A stretch of DNA of 64,000 nucleotides, taken from assembly GCA_028290465.1 (NCBI GenBank), contig JAQGJU010000146.1, positions 1 through 64,000 on the forward strand. The letters are read 5' to 3'. The first letter of the stretch is position 1. Every line of letters starts with the position of its first letter. Below are positions 24,855 to 35,352 of the stretch, piece by piece. The notes beneath the pieces were generated by a model. It worked only from the letters and a program-made list of their open reading frames with translations, did not search any database and was not told the DNA's origin. This stretch comes from Xanthobacteraceae bacterium. GTDB lineage: Bacteria > Pseudomonadota > Alphaproteobacteria > Rhizobiales > Xanthobacteraceae. Position numbers and translations under genes: made by a program.

Positions 24855-26555
24855 CTAATTCCTGACTGTGGCGATGAAGAAGAAGCGCCAGTCGTCGCGC
24901 GGCCCGGCGACAGCTTTCGCGGCCGACAGATCGAGCAGCGCGTTGTCCATCCAACCGAGCCGCAGGCCGAGACCGGCCGAGGTGCCGCTCTGGGTTTCGG
25001 GCGTGCCGGCTGCCGGCTCGCGGCGATAGGCTTCGCCGCGGTCGAGGAACGTATAGATCTGGCTCTGCTTGAGATACTTGAAGGCGTCCGCCTGATCCTT
25101 CGGCAGCCCGCCGAGCGGTAGGTCGTAGCGCAGCTCCGCGCTGGCCATCCAGCAATGGTCGCCGGTCAGTTCGGACGGATCGAAGGCGCGGCCGATATTG
25201 CGGCCGCCGAAGCCGCATTGCTCGGGCGCCAGCAGCGTGGTGAGTGCGTATTGCGTCTCGGCCGCGACGGCGAGAGAGAACCCGGCGCCGAGCGGCTGCA
25301 CGCGGCTGGCGCTGAATTCGACCTTGCTGAAGTCCACCCGGCCGGCCGCGACCGAAGCCAGCAGGTTGCCGTTGTCCGTGCTGCCGAAGCCGTGAACGCC
25401 CTGGCTGTAGGTGGCGCTGAACCGGTTGATGCCGCGCAAGCTGTCGGCCATGTCGAAATCGGCGCGCAAGCGAAAACCGCGCAGCCGGTCGTCGGAAAAC
25501 AGCGACTCCAGCATGTCGCCTTCGCTGTTGCTGGCGAAGATCAGGCCGGTGAGAATCAGGTTGCGTTCCCGGGTGCGGATCACCGGATAGCTCAGCCCGC
25601 CTTCGAACACGAGGCTGCGGGTCTTGAACGCCAGCAGTTCGAGTTCGGACAGGCCCGGCTTGCCGGCGGCGTAGCTGATATTGGCGAAACCGGTCAGGCC
25701 TTCGCTGTTCAGCACCTGCCGATAGCCGGCGCCGACGAACTGCAATTCCTTGAACTGGAACGTGCCCCCATAGGTGAGCGTGAAGGCTTCGTGGGCGCCG
25801 ATCAGATTGTTGGCGGTCCCGGTTACCAGATACTGGTAGGGGCCGCGCGCCTTGCTGCCGCGATTGTCGACCCGCGCGGCGGCGTCATACGGCTTCTCGG
25901 TGACCTCGACGACCAGCGTCGAGGCGCCGGGATTGCGGGTCGAAGGCCGCAGCTTGGTGCTGAATTTCAGGCCCGGCAGGTCGCCGGCGAGCAACAGATA
26001 ACGCTCGAGCGTGCGCACATTGGCCGGCCGGTCGGCCAGGATGCGGGCGGAATAGTCCGAGAAAAAGTCGCGATAGCGCGACAGCTTGTCGGGCCACACC
26101 ACTTGGTCGACATAGCCCTCGACCACCTGGATTTTGACATCGGCGCCGGAGCGGTCGAATTTCTGCGGCGGTACGATGGCACGGGACAGCACATAGCCGT
26201 CATTGCCGTACCGGGCGGTGATCTTCTTGGCGAGGTCGTAGACCTCGGCGAGAGAAACCTCGCGGCCGATCAGGTCGCCATACAGGGCGGCCAATTGCTC
26301 GCGGCTGTATACGGTAGAACCGACCACGGTGACGCTGCGCAGCCGGACCATGATGGTGGCCGCCCCGGCGGGCGGCTCGGTGCTGGGCAATGTGACGCCG
26401 GGCCCGACCGGTCGCGACAGAGGCGGCGTAATATCTTGAAATTGCTCGCGTTCGCGCCCCGGCTGCGCGGTGGGTGGAATCACCTGCGCAGCGGCGGCGA
26501 GCGGCATGCCCGCGACCACGACGGTCAGCGCCAGCCGGTATAACGGCCCCCACAT
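24855..26555 (-). CDS. TpsB outer-membrane transporter (ShlB/FhaC/HecB family)
   Basis: The 566-residue product has a signal peptide (cut near AAAAQ), a Pro-rich N-terminal stretch, and two POTRA domains (about 70-145, SVTVVGSTVYSREQL...ITARYGNDGYVLSRAIVPPQ; and about 145-215). A 16-strand-type barrel follows to the C-terminal aromatic-rich end (DWRFFFIATVRN). The segment GGRNIGRAFDPSELTGDHCW, before a strand ending ELRYD, occupies the place of the conserved L6 loop of FhaC, with an RAF variant of the VRGY motif. It recognises the secretion domain of the exoprotein encoded directly downstream and moves it across the outer membrane. The exoprotein's Shine-Dalgarno sequence overlaps the end of this gene, so translation is coupled. 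Confidence 0.93.
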   Translation of the reverse strand: MWGPLYRLALTVVVAGMPLAAAAQVIPPTAQPGREREQFQDITPPLSRPVGPGVTLPSTEPPAGAATIMVRLRSVTVVGSTVYSREQLAALYGDLIGREVSLAEVYDLAKKITARYGNDGYVLSRAIVPPQKFDRSGADVKIQVVEGYVDQVVWPDKLSRYRDFFSDYSARILADRPANVRTLERYLLLAGDLPGLKFSTKLRPSTRNPGASTLVVEVTEKPYDAAARVDNRGSKARGPYQYLVTGTANNLIGAHEAFTLTYGGTFQFKELQFVGAGYRQVLNSEGLTGFANISYAAGKPGLSELELLAFKTRSLVFEGGLSYPVIRTRERNLILTGLIFASNSEGDMLESLFSDDRLRGFRLRADFDMADSLRGINRFSATYSQGVHGFGSTDNGNLLASVAAGRVDFSKVEFSASRVQPLGAGFSLAVAAETQYALTTLLAPEQCGFGGRNIGRAFDPSELTGDHCWMASAELRYDLPLGGLPKDQADAFKYLKQSQIYTFLDRGEAYRREPAAGTPETQSGTSAGLGLRLGWMDNALLDLSAAKAVAGPRDDWRFFFIATVRN

Positions 26556-26953
26556 ATTGAAAGTCCCAACAGCCCGACATCCACCGTCCCAATTGTACCT
26601 TCAACCGGGCGCTGCAAACCACTGAATTCTTGTGACTGTTAATCATTTTTCAACGAATTGCGGAACGTGGTTAGCGTCGGCGGCCAGTCCCGGTGGCAAG
26701 CCCAATCGGGGCCTGTGGCTGCCAAAAACGCGTTTATGGTGCCCGGCGCCAAATGGGGCGTTGGTCCGCTAAACTCGGTATTGGTTCTGAAATACCAGCG
26801 GGCATAGCCCGCACCCGTGTATGATTCGCACCATCGGCCGCCGAAGGGCGGATCGGTGCTGCGTCTAGTGTCCCGATTTCGACGTTCGCTTAGCTTCGTC
26901 TTACGGTGCCGCTCATGAATATTGACGGATCCGGCAAGCCTTGAGGATTCAGA
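26556..26953. other. divergent intergenic region, tpsB / hybrid kinase
   Basis: This stretch of about 400 bases has no convincing gene. It must carry the promoter of the two-partner secretion operon (leftward) and of the kinase operon (rightward). A 9-codon frame (ATG at 26915, stop at 26942-26944) ends on the GAGG ribosome-binding site of the kinase gene and could couple to it, but nothing else supports it. The 26620-26660 part is AT-rich (TGTTAATCATTTTTCAACG) and is the likeliest place for a leftward promoter. Confidence 0.4.
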
Positions 26954-28864
26954 TTGACGTCGCGTGACCTCCTCCAGCGTTCGGCGCAGCCGATCACCCT
27001 CGCGGTCGGATGTGTTGTGCTGGTCGGGATCGGGGTCGCGGCCACTACCCTGGTGGTGCGCACCGGCGCGAACGAAATCGGCCTTTTGGCCGTCATCCTG
27101 GTCGGCCTTGCAGCGATCGGCGTATTGGCCGGGCTGGCGATCACGCAGGCGTGCCGGGAAAGCCACAGCCGCGACACCGAATTGCGTGAACTGGCCGCCG
27201 CCAAGGCGACGCTGGAAAGCAGCATCGCCGATCGCACCGAACATCTGCGTGAAGCGATCGCCGAAATCCGCCGTTCGGCCGATATCATGCACAAGACCAT
27301 CATCAGCATGGCCGACGCCGTATTGGTCATCGACGAGAACGGCGCCACCATCATCTCGAATCCGGCCGCGCACCGCCTGTTCGGCGCGAGAGCCGATGTC
27401 GGCTCGCCGGACTGGCAGAAGACGTATCACCGCTTTCAGCCCGACGGTACGACGCCATTCCCGGCCGACCTCAGTCCGATCGGGCGGGCGATGCGCGGCG
27501 AGGACGTCGACAATGTCGAATTCGCGTTGCGGCGCGAAGGCGATATCCGCATCACCCAGATCATCGCCAATGGCCGGGTATTCCGGGATCCTGACGGTGC
27601 TCTGCGCGGCGCGGTGCTCGTGTATCGCGATGTGACCCGTTTGCAGGAAACCGAGCGCCAACTGCGACAGGCGCAGAAGATGGAGGCGGTCGGCCAACTC
27701 ACCGGCGGCATCGCGCACGACTTCAACAATATCCTGACCGTGATCATGGGCACGATCGGCATCCTGACCGAGGAGGTTGCCCACCGGCCGGATCTGGCCG
27801 CCATTGCGCAGATGATCGACGAGGCTGCCGAGCGGGGCGCCGAACTTACCAAGCAGTTGCTGGCCTTTGCCCGAAAGCAGCCGCTGCAGCCGCGCATCAC
27901 CGACATCAACACGCTGATCGTCAGCGCCGGCAAGCTGCTGCGGCCGACCTTGGGCGAACGGATTACGATCGAGACCAAATTGGAGGAAGGCTGCAACGCC
28001 TTCGTCGATCCGTCGATGCTCACCAGCACGCTCATTAATCTTGCCGTCAATGGCCGCGACGCAATGCCGGACGGCGGACGGCTGGTGATCGAGGCCTCGA
28101 ATGTGTTCCTGGACGAGACCTATGCGTCGGTCAATCGCGACGCCGCGCCGGGCGCCTATGTGATGATCGCGGTCAGCGACAGCGGCTGCGGCATTCCGGT
28201 CGCGATCCGCGACAAGGTGTTCGATCCGTTCTTCACCACCAAGGGGATCGGCAAAGGTACCGGCCTCGGCCTGAGCATGGTGTACGGCTTCGTCAAGCAG
28301 TCCAACGGCCATATCAAGCTGTACAGCGAAGAGGGCTATGGCACCTCGATCAAGATCTATCTGCCGCGCGCCGGCACCGGCACCGAGGACGCGGTCACGC
28401 TGGTGCCGGCCGAGAAGACCGCCGGCGGCTCGGAGACCATCTTCGTGGTCGAGGACGACGACTTGCTGCGCAGCACCCTGACGGCGCAGCTCACCAGCCT
28501 CGGCTATACGGTTCGGGCGGCCGGCGATGCGGGTGAAGCGCTCGACATGGTGCGATCCGGAATTACCTTCGATCTGCTGCTGACCGACATGATTCTGCCC
28601 GGCAAGATGACCGGTCGCCAATTGGCCGATGCGGTGGCGACGATGCGTGTTTCGCTCAAGGTGATGTTCAGCTCCGGCTACACTGAAAACGCGGTGATCC
28701 ATCACGGTCGTCTGGAGCCCGGCTTGCTGCTGCTGCCGAAGCCGTACCGTAAGGAAGAACTCGCCCGCATGGTGCGAGTCGGCCTGGCGCACGAAGCCTA
28801 TCGGCCATCGGCGCGATCCGAGACCGCGGAGCTGCGGCCTCCCAGCAATGCCGGTCTTGCATAG
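26954..28864 (+). CDS. membrane PAS hybrid histidine kinase with C-terminal receiver
   Basis: The 636-residue protein has two close TM helices at about 14-56 with almost no periplasmic part, then a coiled coil, a PAS domain (about 110-225), HisKA with His255 ([15 protein letters not shown]), an HATPase domain ([45 protein letters not shown]) and a receiver (VVEDDD, phosphoacceptor Asp545 in [10 protein letters not shown]). The start is a TTG at 26954 with GAGG 7-10 bases upstream; no other start fits before the first TM. It is followed 63 bases later by a paralogous kinase with the same kinase-receiver core. With so little periplasmic sequence it probably senses in the membrane or cytoplasm. 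Confidence 0.93.
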   Translation: MTSRDLLQRSAQPITLAVGCVVLVGIGVAATTLVVRTGANEIGLLAVILVGLAAIGVLAGLAITQACRESHSRDTELRELAAAKATLESSIADRTEHLREAIAEIRRSADIMHKTIISMADAVLVIDENGATIISNPAAHRLFGARADVGSPDWQKTYHRFQPDGTTPFPADLSPIGRAMRGEDVDNVEFALRREGDIRITQIIANGRVFRDPDGALRGAVLVYRDVTRLQETERQLRQAQKMEAVGQLTGGIAHDFNNILTVIMGTIGILTEEVAHRPDLAAIAQMIDEAAERGAELTKQLLAFARKQPLQPRITDINTLIVSAGKLLRPTLGERITIETKLEEGCNAFVDPSMLTSTLINLAVNGRDAMPDGGRLVIEASNVFLDETYASVNRDAAPGAYVMIAVSDSGCGIPVAIRDKVFDPFFTTKGIGKGTGLGLSMVYGFVKQSNGHIKLYSEEGYGTSIKIYLPRAGTGTEDAVTLVPAEKTAGGSETIFVVEDDDLLRSTLTAQLTSLGYTVRAAGDAGEALDMVRSGITFDLLLTDMILPGKMTGRQLADAVATMRVSLKVMFSSGYTENAVIHHGRLEPGLLLLPKPYRKEELARMVRVGLAHEAYRPSARSETAELRPPSNAGLA

Positions 28865-28927
28865 GCGGTAAGCGCGCGGGTTGTCACCATTGCGGTTGGC
28901 GGCCAAAGCCCACATGATGCGCGCGAC

Positions 28928-31402
28928 ATGTCGAAAACGTTTGCTAGGAATCCGACCGCGTTTGCCAGCGACCGATTGCGTCTGAAGGTCTTCCTCTCAC
29001 TTGGCAGCATAGCGCTGGCGTTCTTCGTGTTTTGCGCGGCGGGCCTCTGGTATCGCTATAACGAGGCGGTCGGGACCGGTCAGCGCCGCGCCGAGAACCT
29101 GACCCTGATCCTGAGCGAGCATTTTCGCCGTTCGGTGGACGCGACCGATGCCACGCTCGCGCAATTGGCGCTGCATGCCGAACGGATCGGCGGCGCCCGG
29201 GCCGCCGGGGCCTGGACGCCGGTGTTGGCGGCGGCGCTGGCCGGTCTGCCGGGCGTCGGATCGCTGACCGTCATCGACGAGAACGGAACGATCACGGCTT
29301 CGACGATCAATGAGATCGTCGGCCAATCCCGCACGGGATTCTTTCTGTTTAAACGTCTGGCGAGCGAGGCGATCACCGGCATGATCGCTGATCCACCTTT
29401 TCCGGCGACGCGGGACGGGCGCATGCTGATCCCGCTCGGCCGCCGGCTGCAATCGTCCGGCGGATTCGCCGGCATCGTCGTCGCGACACTTGAGCCGGCC
29501 CGGCTGCGCGAGTTCTATCGTTCGGTCGATGTCGGCCCAGGCGGCGCCATCTGGGTTTTGCATCCGGCCGGCCTGGTGCTGTTCCGCGAACCGTCGGACG
29601 CCAATCCGATCGGACAGACGGCGGGCGACAATCCGCTGCTGCGCGCGCAGCGTGACAGGCCGCAGGAAGGATTTTTCCGCGCGCCGCTGTTGCCGGGCGA
29701 CACACCATATTTCAATGCCTACCGGACGCTCGCCGATCCATCCGTCATCGTGGCGGTGTCGCTGGCCAGTCGTGATGTTCTTGCCACATGGCGCAGCGAA
29801 GCCGCCATTCTGGGCTTCGTCATCGGCGGCATGAGCATCGCGTTGCTGATCGCCGGTTTCCTGATCGTGCGGGAGATCGGTGCGCGGGCGCTCGCCGACC
29901 GGCAGACCCGCCGCACCGCCGATATTCTCGACAAGACGATCGCCAGCATGGCCGACGCGGTGCTGGTCGCGGATGCGAGCGGCCGTGTGGTGATCGCCAA
30001 TCCGGCCGCCGGGCGAATGTTCAGCCGACGAATTAATTCAACTGCGCTCGATCCCGATCAAGACAAGAAGCCTGCCGCCGAAACCTCCGCGATGGAGCGG
30101 GTCGTGGCCGGCGAAGACCTGGACAACTTCGAATTCGTTTTGCCGCGCGATGGCCAAGGCAAGGAATTAAACGTCGTTGCCAGCGGCCGTCCGATACGCG
30201 ACGTCAACGGTACGCTCGCCGGCGGCGTGGTGGTCTATCGCGACGTCACCCAGGCGCAGGAAACCGAGCGTCAGCTGCGTCAGGCGCAGAAGATGGAGGC
30301 GATCGGTCAGCTCACCGGTGGCGTCGCGCACGACTTCAACAATATTCTCACCGTCATTCTCGGCACCATCGGCATTCTGGAGGAAGAAGTCGCGGCGCGG
30401 CCCAACCTGATGGCGATTGCCCACATGATCGATGAGGCGGCGGAGCGCGGCGCCGGGCTGACGCGGCAGCTTCTGGCTTTTGCGCGCAAGCAACCGCTGC
30501 AGCCGATCGCGACCGACATCAATGGGCTGGTCGACGGCGCCGGCAAGCTGTTACGACCGACGCTGGGCGAGCAGGTCCGGATCGAAACGGTGCTGGAGCC
30601 CGATGCGTGGCCGGCGCTGATCGATCCGTCGCAGCTTACCAATGCACTGATCAATCTGGCGATCAATGCGTGCGATTCCATGCCGGGCGCCGGCAAGCTG
30701 ACCATCGAAACCGCCAACGTCGTGCTCGACGAGATCTACGCCAGCCAGAACGGCGATGTCCGGCCCGGTCCCTATGTGATGATCGCCGTCACCGACAAGG
30801 GTTCCGGCATTCCGTCCGAGATCCTCGACCGGGTCTTCGAGCCATTCTTCACCACCAAGGGGGTCGGCAAGGGCACTGGGCTCGGCCTGAGCATGGTCTA
30901 TGGCTTCGTGAAGCAATCCAACGGCCACATTAAAATTTACAGCGAACTGGGGCAGGGCACCTCGGTCAAGCTATATCTGCCGCGTGCCGGTGAAGTCGCG
31001 GTGCCGGTATCGCCGCCCGCGCCGACCGCTGTCGGCGGCAGCGAGGCCATCCTGGTGGTCGAGGACGATCCACTGGTGCGCGGCTACGTCACGGCGCAGC
31101 TCAACAGTCTCGGCTATACGACTCGCTCGGTCGCCGAAGCCGCAGAGGCGCTGGCGTTGATCGATGCCGGCGTCATGTTCGATCTGCTGCTGACCGACGT
31201 GATCCTGACCGGTGGCATGAACGGCCGGGTGCTGGCCGATGAGATTGTCCGGCGGCGGCCGGCGATGAAGGTCCTGTTCACGTCCGGCTATACCGAGAAC
31301 TCCATCGTTCATCACGGTCGTCTCGATCCCGGCGTGCTGCTGCTGGCGAAGCCATATCGAAAGATCGAACTGGCGCGCATGGTTCGTGTCGCACTGCAAT
31401 AA
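28928..31402 (+). CDS. dCache-like sensor PAS hybrid histidine kinase with C-terminal receiver
   Basis: The 824-residue product has TM1 at about 20-42, a periplasmic Cache-like domain of about 240 residues ([47 protein letters not shown]), TM2 at about 295-318 and a PAS domain (about 335-450). HisKA has His468 ([15 protein letters not shown]); HATPase and a receiver with Asp757 ([11 protein letters not shown]) follow. From the PAS domain on it closely matches the preceding kinase, including the [30 protein letters not shown] block, so the pair arose by duplication with a sensor-domain swap. A single-domain response regulator gene follows after 226 bases. Confidence 0.93.
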   Translation: MSKTFARNPTAFASDRLRLKVFLSLGSIALAFFVFCAAGLWYRYNEAVGTGQRRAENLTLILSEHFRRSVDATDATLAQLALHAERIGGARAAGAWTPVLAAALAGLPGVGSLTVIDENGTITASTINEIVGQSRTGFFLFKRLASEAITGMIADPPFPATRDGRMLIPLGRRLQSSGGFAGIVVATLEPARLREFYRSVDVGPGGAIWVLHPAGLVLFREPSDANPIGQTAGDNPLLRAQRDRPQEGFFRAPLLPGDTPYFNAYRTLADPSVIVAVSLASRDVLATWRSEAAILGFVIGGMSIALLIAGFLIVREIGARALADRQTRRTADILDKTIASMADAVLVADASGRVVIANPAAGRMFSRRINSTALDPDQDKKPAAETSAMERVVAGEDLDNFEFVLPRDGQGKELNVVASGRPIRDVNGTLAGGVVVYRDVTQAQETERQLRQAQKMEAIGQLTGGVAHDFNNILTVILGTIGILEEEVAARPNLMAIAHMIDEAAERGAGLTRQLLAFARKQPLQPIATDINGLVDGAGKLLRPTLGEQVRIETVLEPDAWPALIDPSQLTNALINLAINACDSMPGAGKLTIETANVVLDEIYASQNGDVRPGPYVMIAVTDKGSGIPSEILDRVFEPFFTTKGVGKGTGLGLSMVYGFVKQSNGHIKIYSELGQGTSVKLYLPRAGEVAVPVSPPAPTAVGGSEAILVVEDDPLVRGYVTAQLNSLGYTTRSVAEAAEALALIDAGVMFDLLLTDVILTGGMNGRVLADEIVRRRPAMKVLFTSGYTENSIVHHGRLDPGVLLLAKPYRKIELARMVRVALQ

Positions 31403-31628
31403 GATGTGCCTCTCTGGCGTGTGTCGCAGCGAAGTACATGCCAAAGAATCATGAGGCATAGTCATTCCGCTGAATGACAGCCATGATGAGTTGATCTCGG
31501 TGCTGGCGGTTCGAGCTGCTGTCAAATTCACAAGAGATACGACGAATGATTCATTTACTTGTGACTATTCTTTAGGGAGTAGTATGATAGCGAAAATGGG
31601 TCGACTTTAACGTCGTGGCAGCGAGGCG

Positions 31629-32018
31629 ATGCGACGAATTCTGGTCATCGATGACGATCAGGCTGTACGCGGTGCGATCACGATCGTCCTCCAGGCCGAT
31701 GGCTTTGAGGTGGTGACCGCGGAGGACGGCTGGGCGGGATTGGAACTTGCCAGAGCCAGCGAGTTCGATCTGGTGATCGTCGATCTGTTCATGCCCCGCC
31801 TCGGTGGCCTCGATACCATCCGCCAGCTGCGCGAACGCAATCCCTTACTGCCGATCATCGCGATGTCCGGATCGACGCCGCGCCGCGCCACCGATCCGGC
31901 GGATCTGCTCGAGTCCGCGACCCAACTCGGCGATGTCATCAAGATGCCGAAGCCATTTCGGGCCAACGACCTGCTCAAGATCGTGCATGGCGCGATCGGT
32001 GCGGCCGTAAAGAGTTAG
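31629..32018 (+). CDS. single-domain (CheY-like) response regulator
   Basis: The 129-residue product is a receiver domain only: acidic pocket IDDD (residues 7-10), phosphoacceptor Asp52 (LVIVDLFMPRLGG), S in AMSGS, and K in KMPKPF. It has no output domain, so it acts through protein contact or as a phosphate acceptor for the two hybrid kinases just upstream. Its TAG stop codon is the first three bases of the palindromic repeat at 32016. The gap before it contains a small GTCATTC-cgct-GAATGAC palindrome at 31461-31478. Confidence 0.92.
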   Translation: MRRILVIDDDQAVRGAITIVLQADGFEVVTAEDGWAGLELARASEFDLVIVDLFMPRLGGLDTIRQLRERNPLLPIIAMSGSTPRRATDPADLLESATQLGDVIKMPKPFRANDLLKIVHGAIGAAVKS

Positions 32019-32104
32019 AGCATGATCCCGAAAAGCATGCCCTCGGACTTGATCCGTGGGTGGGAACCGGTTTTCGGACAAGATCATGCTCCAACAAAAA
32101 TCTA
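32016..32104. repeat. intergenic palindromic repeat, long form (copy B), supplying both flanking stop codons
   Basis: The ends (TAGAGCATGATCCCGAAAAGC and TTTTCGGACAAGATCATGCT) match copy A at 19441-19504, but about 25 extra bases (ATGCCCTCGGACTTGATCCGTGGG region) are inserted in the middle. Its left end is the TAG stop of the response regulator; its right end (CTA at 32102-32104) is the stop of the minus-strand dehydratase gene. It forms a long hairpin between two convergent genes and may act as a terminator. Confidence 0.85.
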
Positions 32105-33268
32105 AGCCGCCAGTTCGCGCATGATCGCGTAGAGCCGCGCTTGCCCCTCAAAACCGATGCCCGGCCGGTCGGACAGGCTGAGGCGGCCGTTCTCGATGCG
32201 CGCATCGTCGGCGAAACCGCCGAAATCGCCAAACACGCCGGGATAGGATTCCGCGCCGCCGAGGCCGAAGCCGGCCGCGATGGCGAGCGACATCTGATTG
32301 CCGCCGTGCGGAAACAGCGCGCTGCGGTTCCAGCCGTTGTCTTCCAGCATCGCGACCGTGCGGGCGTATTGCACGATGCCAGAGGCTTGCGGCGGATCGA
32401 CCTGGATGATGTCGTGCCCGGCGCGCCAGCCGCCGAACCGCACCAGATTGACCACGTCCTGCGTCGAGTAGAGATTTTCGCCGGTTGCCAGCGGTGGCGC
32501 GTAATGCGTCGCAATCTCGGCCATCAGCGCGAAGTCGAGCGGACAGCATGGCTCCTCGAACCAGCGCAGGCCGAACGGCGCCAAGGCTTTCGCGTAGGCT
32601 AGCGCTTCGTCACGGCCGAACTTGCCGTTGGCGTCGACCGCCAGCCGGTCGCCGCCGCCGACTACTTCGAGCACGACCTCCAGCCGGCGCAGATCCTGAT
32701 CGAGCGGCAGGCCGCCGACCTTCATCTTGACCATGGTATAGCCGGTATCGAGGTGCCGGCGCATTTCGTCTTTTAGGTCGTCGAGGGTCTGGCCCGGCCA
32801 GTACCAGCCGCCGCCGACATAGCAGAACACGCTTTGGCTGATGCGGCCGCCATTGTGTCGCTCGGCCAGCAGCCGGTGCAGCGGTTGCCGGGCGATCTTG
32901 GCGACCGCATCCCACAGCGCGACCTCGATGGTGCCGATCGCGACCGAGCGTTCGGCATCACCGCCGATCTTCTCGCGCTGCTGCATCACGGCGAGGACTT
33001 GGGCCGGATCGAAATTGTCGCCGCTGCTGTCGAGCAGGGACGATGGCGGCGCGGTCAGGATGCGCGGAATGAACCTCGCCCGCATCGCGGCCCCGCACGC
33101 ATAGCGGCCGGTCGAGTTGAACGCATAGCCGACGACAGGTGCGCCGTCGCGCACGACATCGGTGATCAGCGCGACGACCGACGTCGTCATCTCGGAAAAG
33201 TCGAAGCTTGAATTGGCGAGTTTGGACTTCAGTGGGACCGCGGTCTCGCGGATATCGACAATCCGCAT
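32102..33268 (-). CDS. enolase-superfamily sugar-acid dehydratase, D-tartrate dehydratase-like
   Basis: The 388-residue product follows the Bradyrhizobium D-tartrate dehydratase (TarD) along its length as I recall it. The enolase-superfamily residues are all present: Lys181/Lys183 (VKMKVGG), Asp212 (LAVDANGKF), Glu238/239 (WFEEP), Glu264 (ATGENLYSTQD) and His321 (FPHGGNQMSL). Start MRIVDIRETAVPL and end PGIGFEGQ also match. The metal-dependent reaction would abstract the proton alpha to a carboxylate and eliminate water, giving oxaloacetate if tartrate is the substrate. Differences near the active site (EEPCCPLDF where TarD has EEVGDPLDY; HGGN for HGGH) leave the substrate open. It lies just upstream, in the same direction, of a Bug protein gene. 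Confidence 0.85.
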   Translation of the reverse strand: MRIVDIRETAVPLKSKLANSSFDFSEMTTSVVALITDVVRDGAPVVGYAFNSTGRYACGAAMRARFIPRILTAPPSSLLDSSGDNFDPAQVLAVMQQREKIGGDAERSVAIGTIEVALWDAVAKIARQPLHRLLAERHNGGRISQSVFCYVGGGWYWPGQTLDDLKDEMRRHLDTGYTMVKMKVGGLPLDQDLRRLEVVLEVVGGGDRLAVDANGKFGRDEALAYAKALAPFGLRWFEEPCCPLDFALMAEIATHYAPPLATGENLYSTQDVVNLVRFGGWRAGHDIIQVDPPQASGIVQYARTVAMLEDNGWNRSALFPHGGNQMSLAIAAGFGLGGAESYPGVFGDFGGFADDARIENGRLSLSDRPGIGFEGQARLYAIMRELAA

Positions 33269-33309
33269 GGCGCGGCCCCTGCCTTTTCTACACCGTCAGA
33301 TTTGGACGA

Positions 33310-34308
33310 TCAGATCTTGGCGATCTTGGCGTCCGCGATCACCTTCTTCCACTTGGCGACCTCGGACTTGATGTAGGCCGTAAAGTCAGCCGACGAATTG
33401 CCGCCCGGCTCGAAACCGAGTTGCTGGATCTTCGCCTTGACGTCCGGCACCGCGACGGCGGCCGCGATCTCACGCTGCAGAAGTTCGACGATTTCCTTCG
33501 GCGTCGATGCCGGCACCAGCACGCCCTGCATGGTCTCGGCTTCCTGGTCCTTGAGACCGGACTCCTCCAGCGTCGGAATATTAGGCATTGCCGAGGAGCG
33601 AGTCTTGCTGGTCACGGCCAGCGCCCGCAGTCCGCCGGATTCGATCTGCGCCGTGGTCGGCGGCAACGCCGTGAAGGCGATCAGGGTGTGACCCGCGACC
33701 GTCGACTGGATCGCCGGGCCGGCGCCGGTGAACGGCACGCCCGACATGTCGAGACCAAGCGCCAGGCGGAACAACTCGCCGGACAATTGCGGCGTGGTGC
33801 CAATACCCGGATGGGCATAGCTGTTGTACTTGCCCGGAGTGGCCTTGATCAGGTCGATCAGCTCCTTGACGGTCCTGGCCGGCACGCTCGGATGCACGAC
33901 CAGCACGTTCGGCGACGCGCCCGCCATCGTGACCGGGGTAAAGTCCTTCTCGGCGTCAAACGGGATCTTGCTGTACAGGCTCGGATTGACGACGAAGCTC
34001 GAGGACACGAACGCGATAGTGTAGCCGTCGCCCGCCGCCTTCGCGACCTCGGCCGTGCCGGTATTGCCGCCGGCGCCGGCGCGGTTCTCGACATAGAACT
34101 GCTGGCCGAGCTTTTCGCTCAGCTTCTGCGAGATCACACGCGCCATCACGTCGGTCGGACCGCCGGCAGCGAACGGCACGATCACCTTGACCGGATGGTC
34201 GGGATATTTTTGCGCCTGCGCGGGAGCGGCCTGCAGGGCAACCGCCCCGGTAAGTGCCACCAACAGCGTGGCGACGCGACGAGACATCACGGTCATGGCT
34301 CTCTCCAT
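33310..34308 (-). CDS. Bug/TctC-family solute-binding protein of the catabolic cluster
   Basis: The 332-residue product has a signal peptide (cut near PAQAQ) and the Bug pattern: YPDHPVKVIVPFAAGGPTDVMARVI, QQFYVENRAGAGGNTGTAEVA, DGYTIAFVSS, MPNIPTLEESG and a Lys-rich C-terminus. Two starts have ribosome-binding sites: the ATG at 34308 (GAGGAAAC upstream) and the in-frame ATG at 34296 (GGAGAG upstream); the longer is given. It is codirectional with the dehydratase (41-base gap) and the BKACE gene, so the three probably form one operon importing and degrading a carboxylate. No tctAB genes are present in the window. Confidence 0.93.
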   Translation of the reverse strand: MERAMTVMSRRVATLLVALTGAVALQAAPAQAQKYPDHPVKVIVPFAAGGPTDVMARVISQKLSEKLGQQFYVENRAGAGGNTGTAEVAKAAGDGYTIAFVSSSFVVNPSLYSKIPFDAEKDFTPVTMAGASPNVLVVHPSVPARTVKELIDLIKATPGKYNSYAHPGIGTTPQLSGELFRLALGLDMSGVPFTGAGPAIQSTVAGHTLIAFTALPPTTAQIESGGLRALAVTSKTRSSAMPNIPTLEESGLKDQEAETMQGVLVPASTPKEIVELLQREIAAAVAVPDVKAKIQQLGFEPGGNSSADFTAYIKSEVAKWKKVIADAKIAKI

Positions 34309-34413
34309 TGGGGTTTCCTCGTTTTATTTTTTGTCGTTGTTATTTTTGTCGTTGTTCGCGCCAACGTTCGAACGCTACGTTGACGCGGAAATTGGTCGTT
34401 GCCAACTCCGAAC

Positions 34414-35298
34414 TTAGGACGCCAGACCGAGCAGCGCGCGCGCCTCCTTCGGTGTTGCGAGTTCGCCGCCGAGATCGCCGATTATCCGGGCGGCCTTCTC
34501 GCATAGTGCGGCGTTGCTCGGGGCCAGCACGCCCTTCTCGATATAGATGTTGTCTTCCAGGCCGACCCGGACGTGGCCGCCGAGACACCAGGCCTGCGTC
34601 AGCATCGGGTATTCCCAGCGGCCGATGCCGAACGCCGCCCACTCTGCGTCCTTCGGCAGCAGCGACTGCGCGTAAATCAAGGTCTGCGGCGTGGCGACGA
34701 AACCGTAGCGCACGCCCAATACGATCTGAAACAGCGGCGGCGACTTGAGCACGCCCTGATCGAGCAGCACGTTGGCCAGTTGGATATCGCCGCTGTCGAA
34801 CACCTCAAGCTCCGGTTTGCTGCCGGCCTTGTAGATCTCGTTGGCCATGATGGTCACGTTATCGGGCGTGTTGATCACCGCCGCCGTGCCGGACCACATG
34901 GTGTTGAGGTCGAGCGTGGCGATATCGGGCTTGAGCGCGACGATATGCTCGACGCGGCGCAGCGGATGCACGATCGAGGTGCCGGGGCCGGCGATCTTCG
35001 GATCGTCCTTGCTGGGCACGAAACGACCGCCAAGGCCGGTGGTCAGATTGATGATCAGGTCGGAATTCTTGTCGCGGATGCGCTCGACGACCTCGCGATA
35101 GTGCTCCAACTCCTTGCTCGGCCGGCCGTCCGGATAGCGCACATGGATATGGGCGATGGCGGCGCCCGCCTTGGCGGATTCCAGCGACGCATTGGCGATC
35201 TGCTCCGGCGTGCAGGGCAGGCCCGGATGCTGTTGCAGCGTGGTCAGATTGCCGGTGACCGCGACCGTCAGAATCGTCTTGTTGCTCTTGCCCGCCAT
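34414..35298 (-). CDS. beta-keto acid cleavage enzyme (BKACE, 3-keto-5-aminohexanoate cleavage family)
   Basis: The 294-residue product matches the BKACE/DUF849 family. Zn-binding His50 and His52 lie in AHIHVRYPDGRPS, HVRVGLEDNIY lies near residue 250, and SGTAAVINTPDNV and FDSGDIQLANVLL fit the TIM-barrel framework. The family condenses a beta-keto acid with acetyl-CoA, releasing acetoacetate and a new acyl-CoA. Substrate cannot be told from the motifs. It begins the leftward run BKACE, Bug, dehydratase, and is divergent from the TetR-type regulator gene, with a palindrome between them that is a likely operator. Confidence 0.9.
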   Translation of the reverse strand: MAGKSNKTILTVAVTGNLTTLQQHPGLPCTPEQIANASLESAKAGAAIAHIHVRYPDGRPSKELEHYREVVERIRDKNSDLIINLTTGLGGRFVPSKDDPKIAGPGTSIVHPLRRVEHIVALKPDIATLDLNTMWSGTAAVINTPDNVTIMANEIYKAGSKPELEVFDSGDIQLANVLLDQGVLKSPPLFQIVLGVRYGFVATPQTLIYAQSLLPKDAEWAAFGIGRWEYPMLTQAWCLGGHVRVGLEDNIYIEKGVLAPSNAALCEKAARIIGDLGGELATPKEARALLGLAS

Positions 35299-35352
35299 CT
35301 TATTTCCCGTTGGCCTTGCTTCGGTGGCGCGTGCCGCGCCGCTGATTGACTT

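Noticed and set aside
25155-26543. Plus-strand frame of 462 codons opposite tpsB
   Set aside because: Antisense of a clear TpsB gene; composition is typical of a shadow frame.
26915-26944. Nine-codon leader frame before the hybrid kinase
   Set aside because: Too short to support; no attenuator structure or amino-acid bias seen.
26639-28915. Minus-strand frame of 758 codons opposite the hybrid kinase
   Set aside because: Although long, it mirrors the kinase gene and has no recognisable domain; the kinase has complete motifs.
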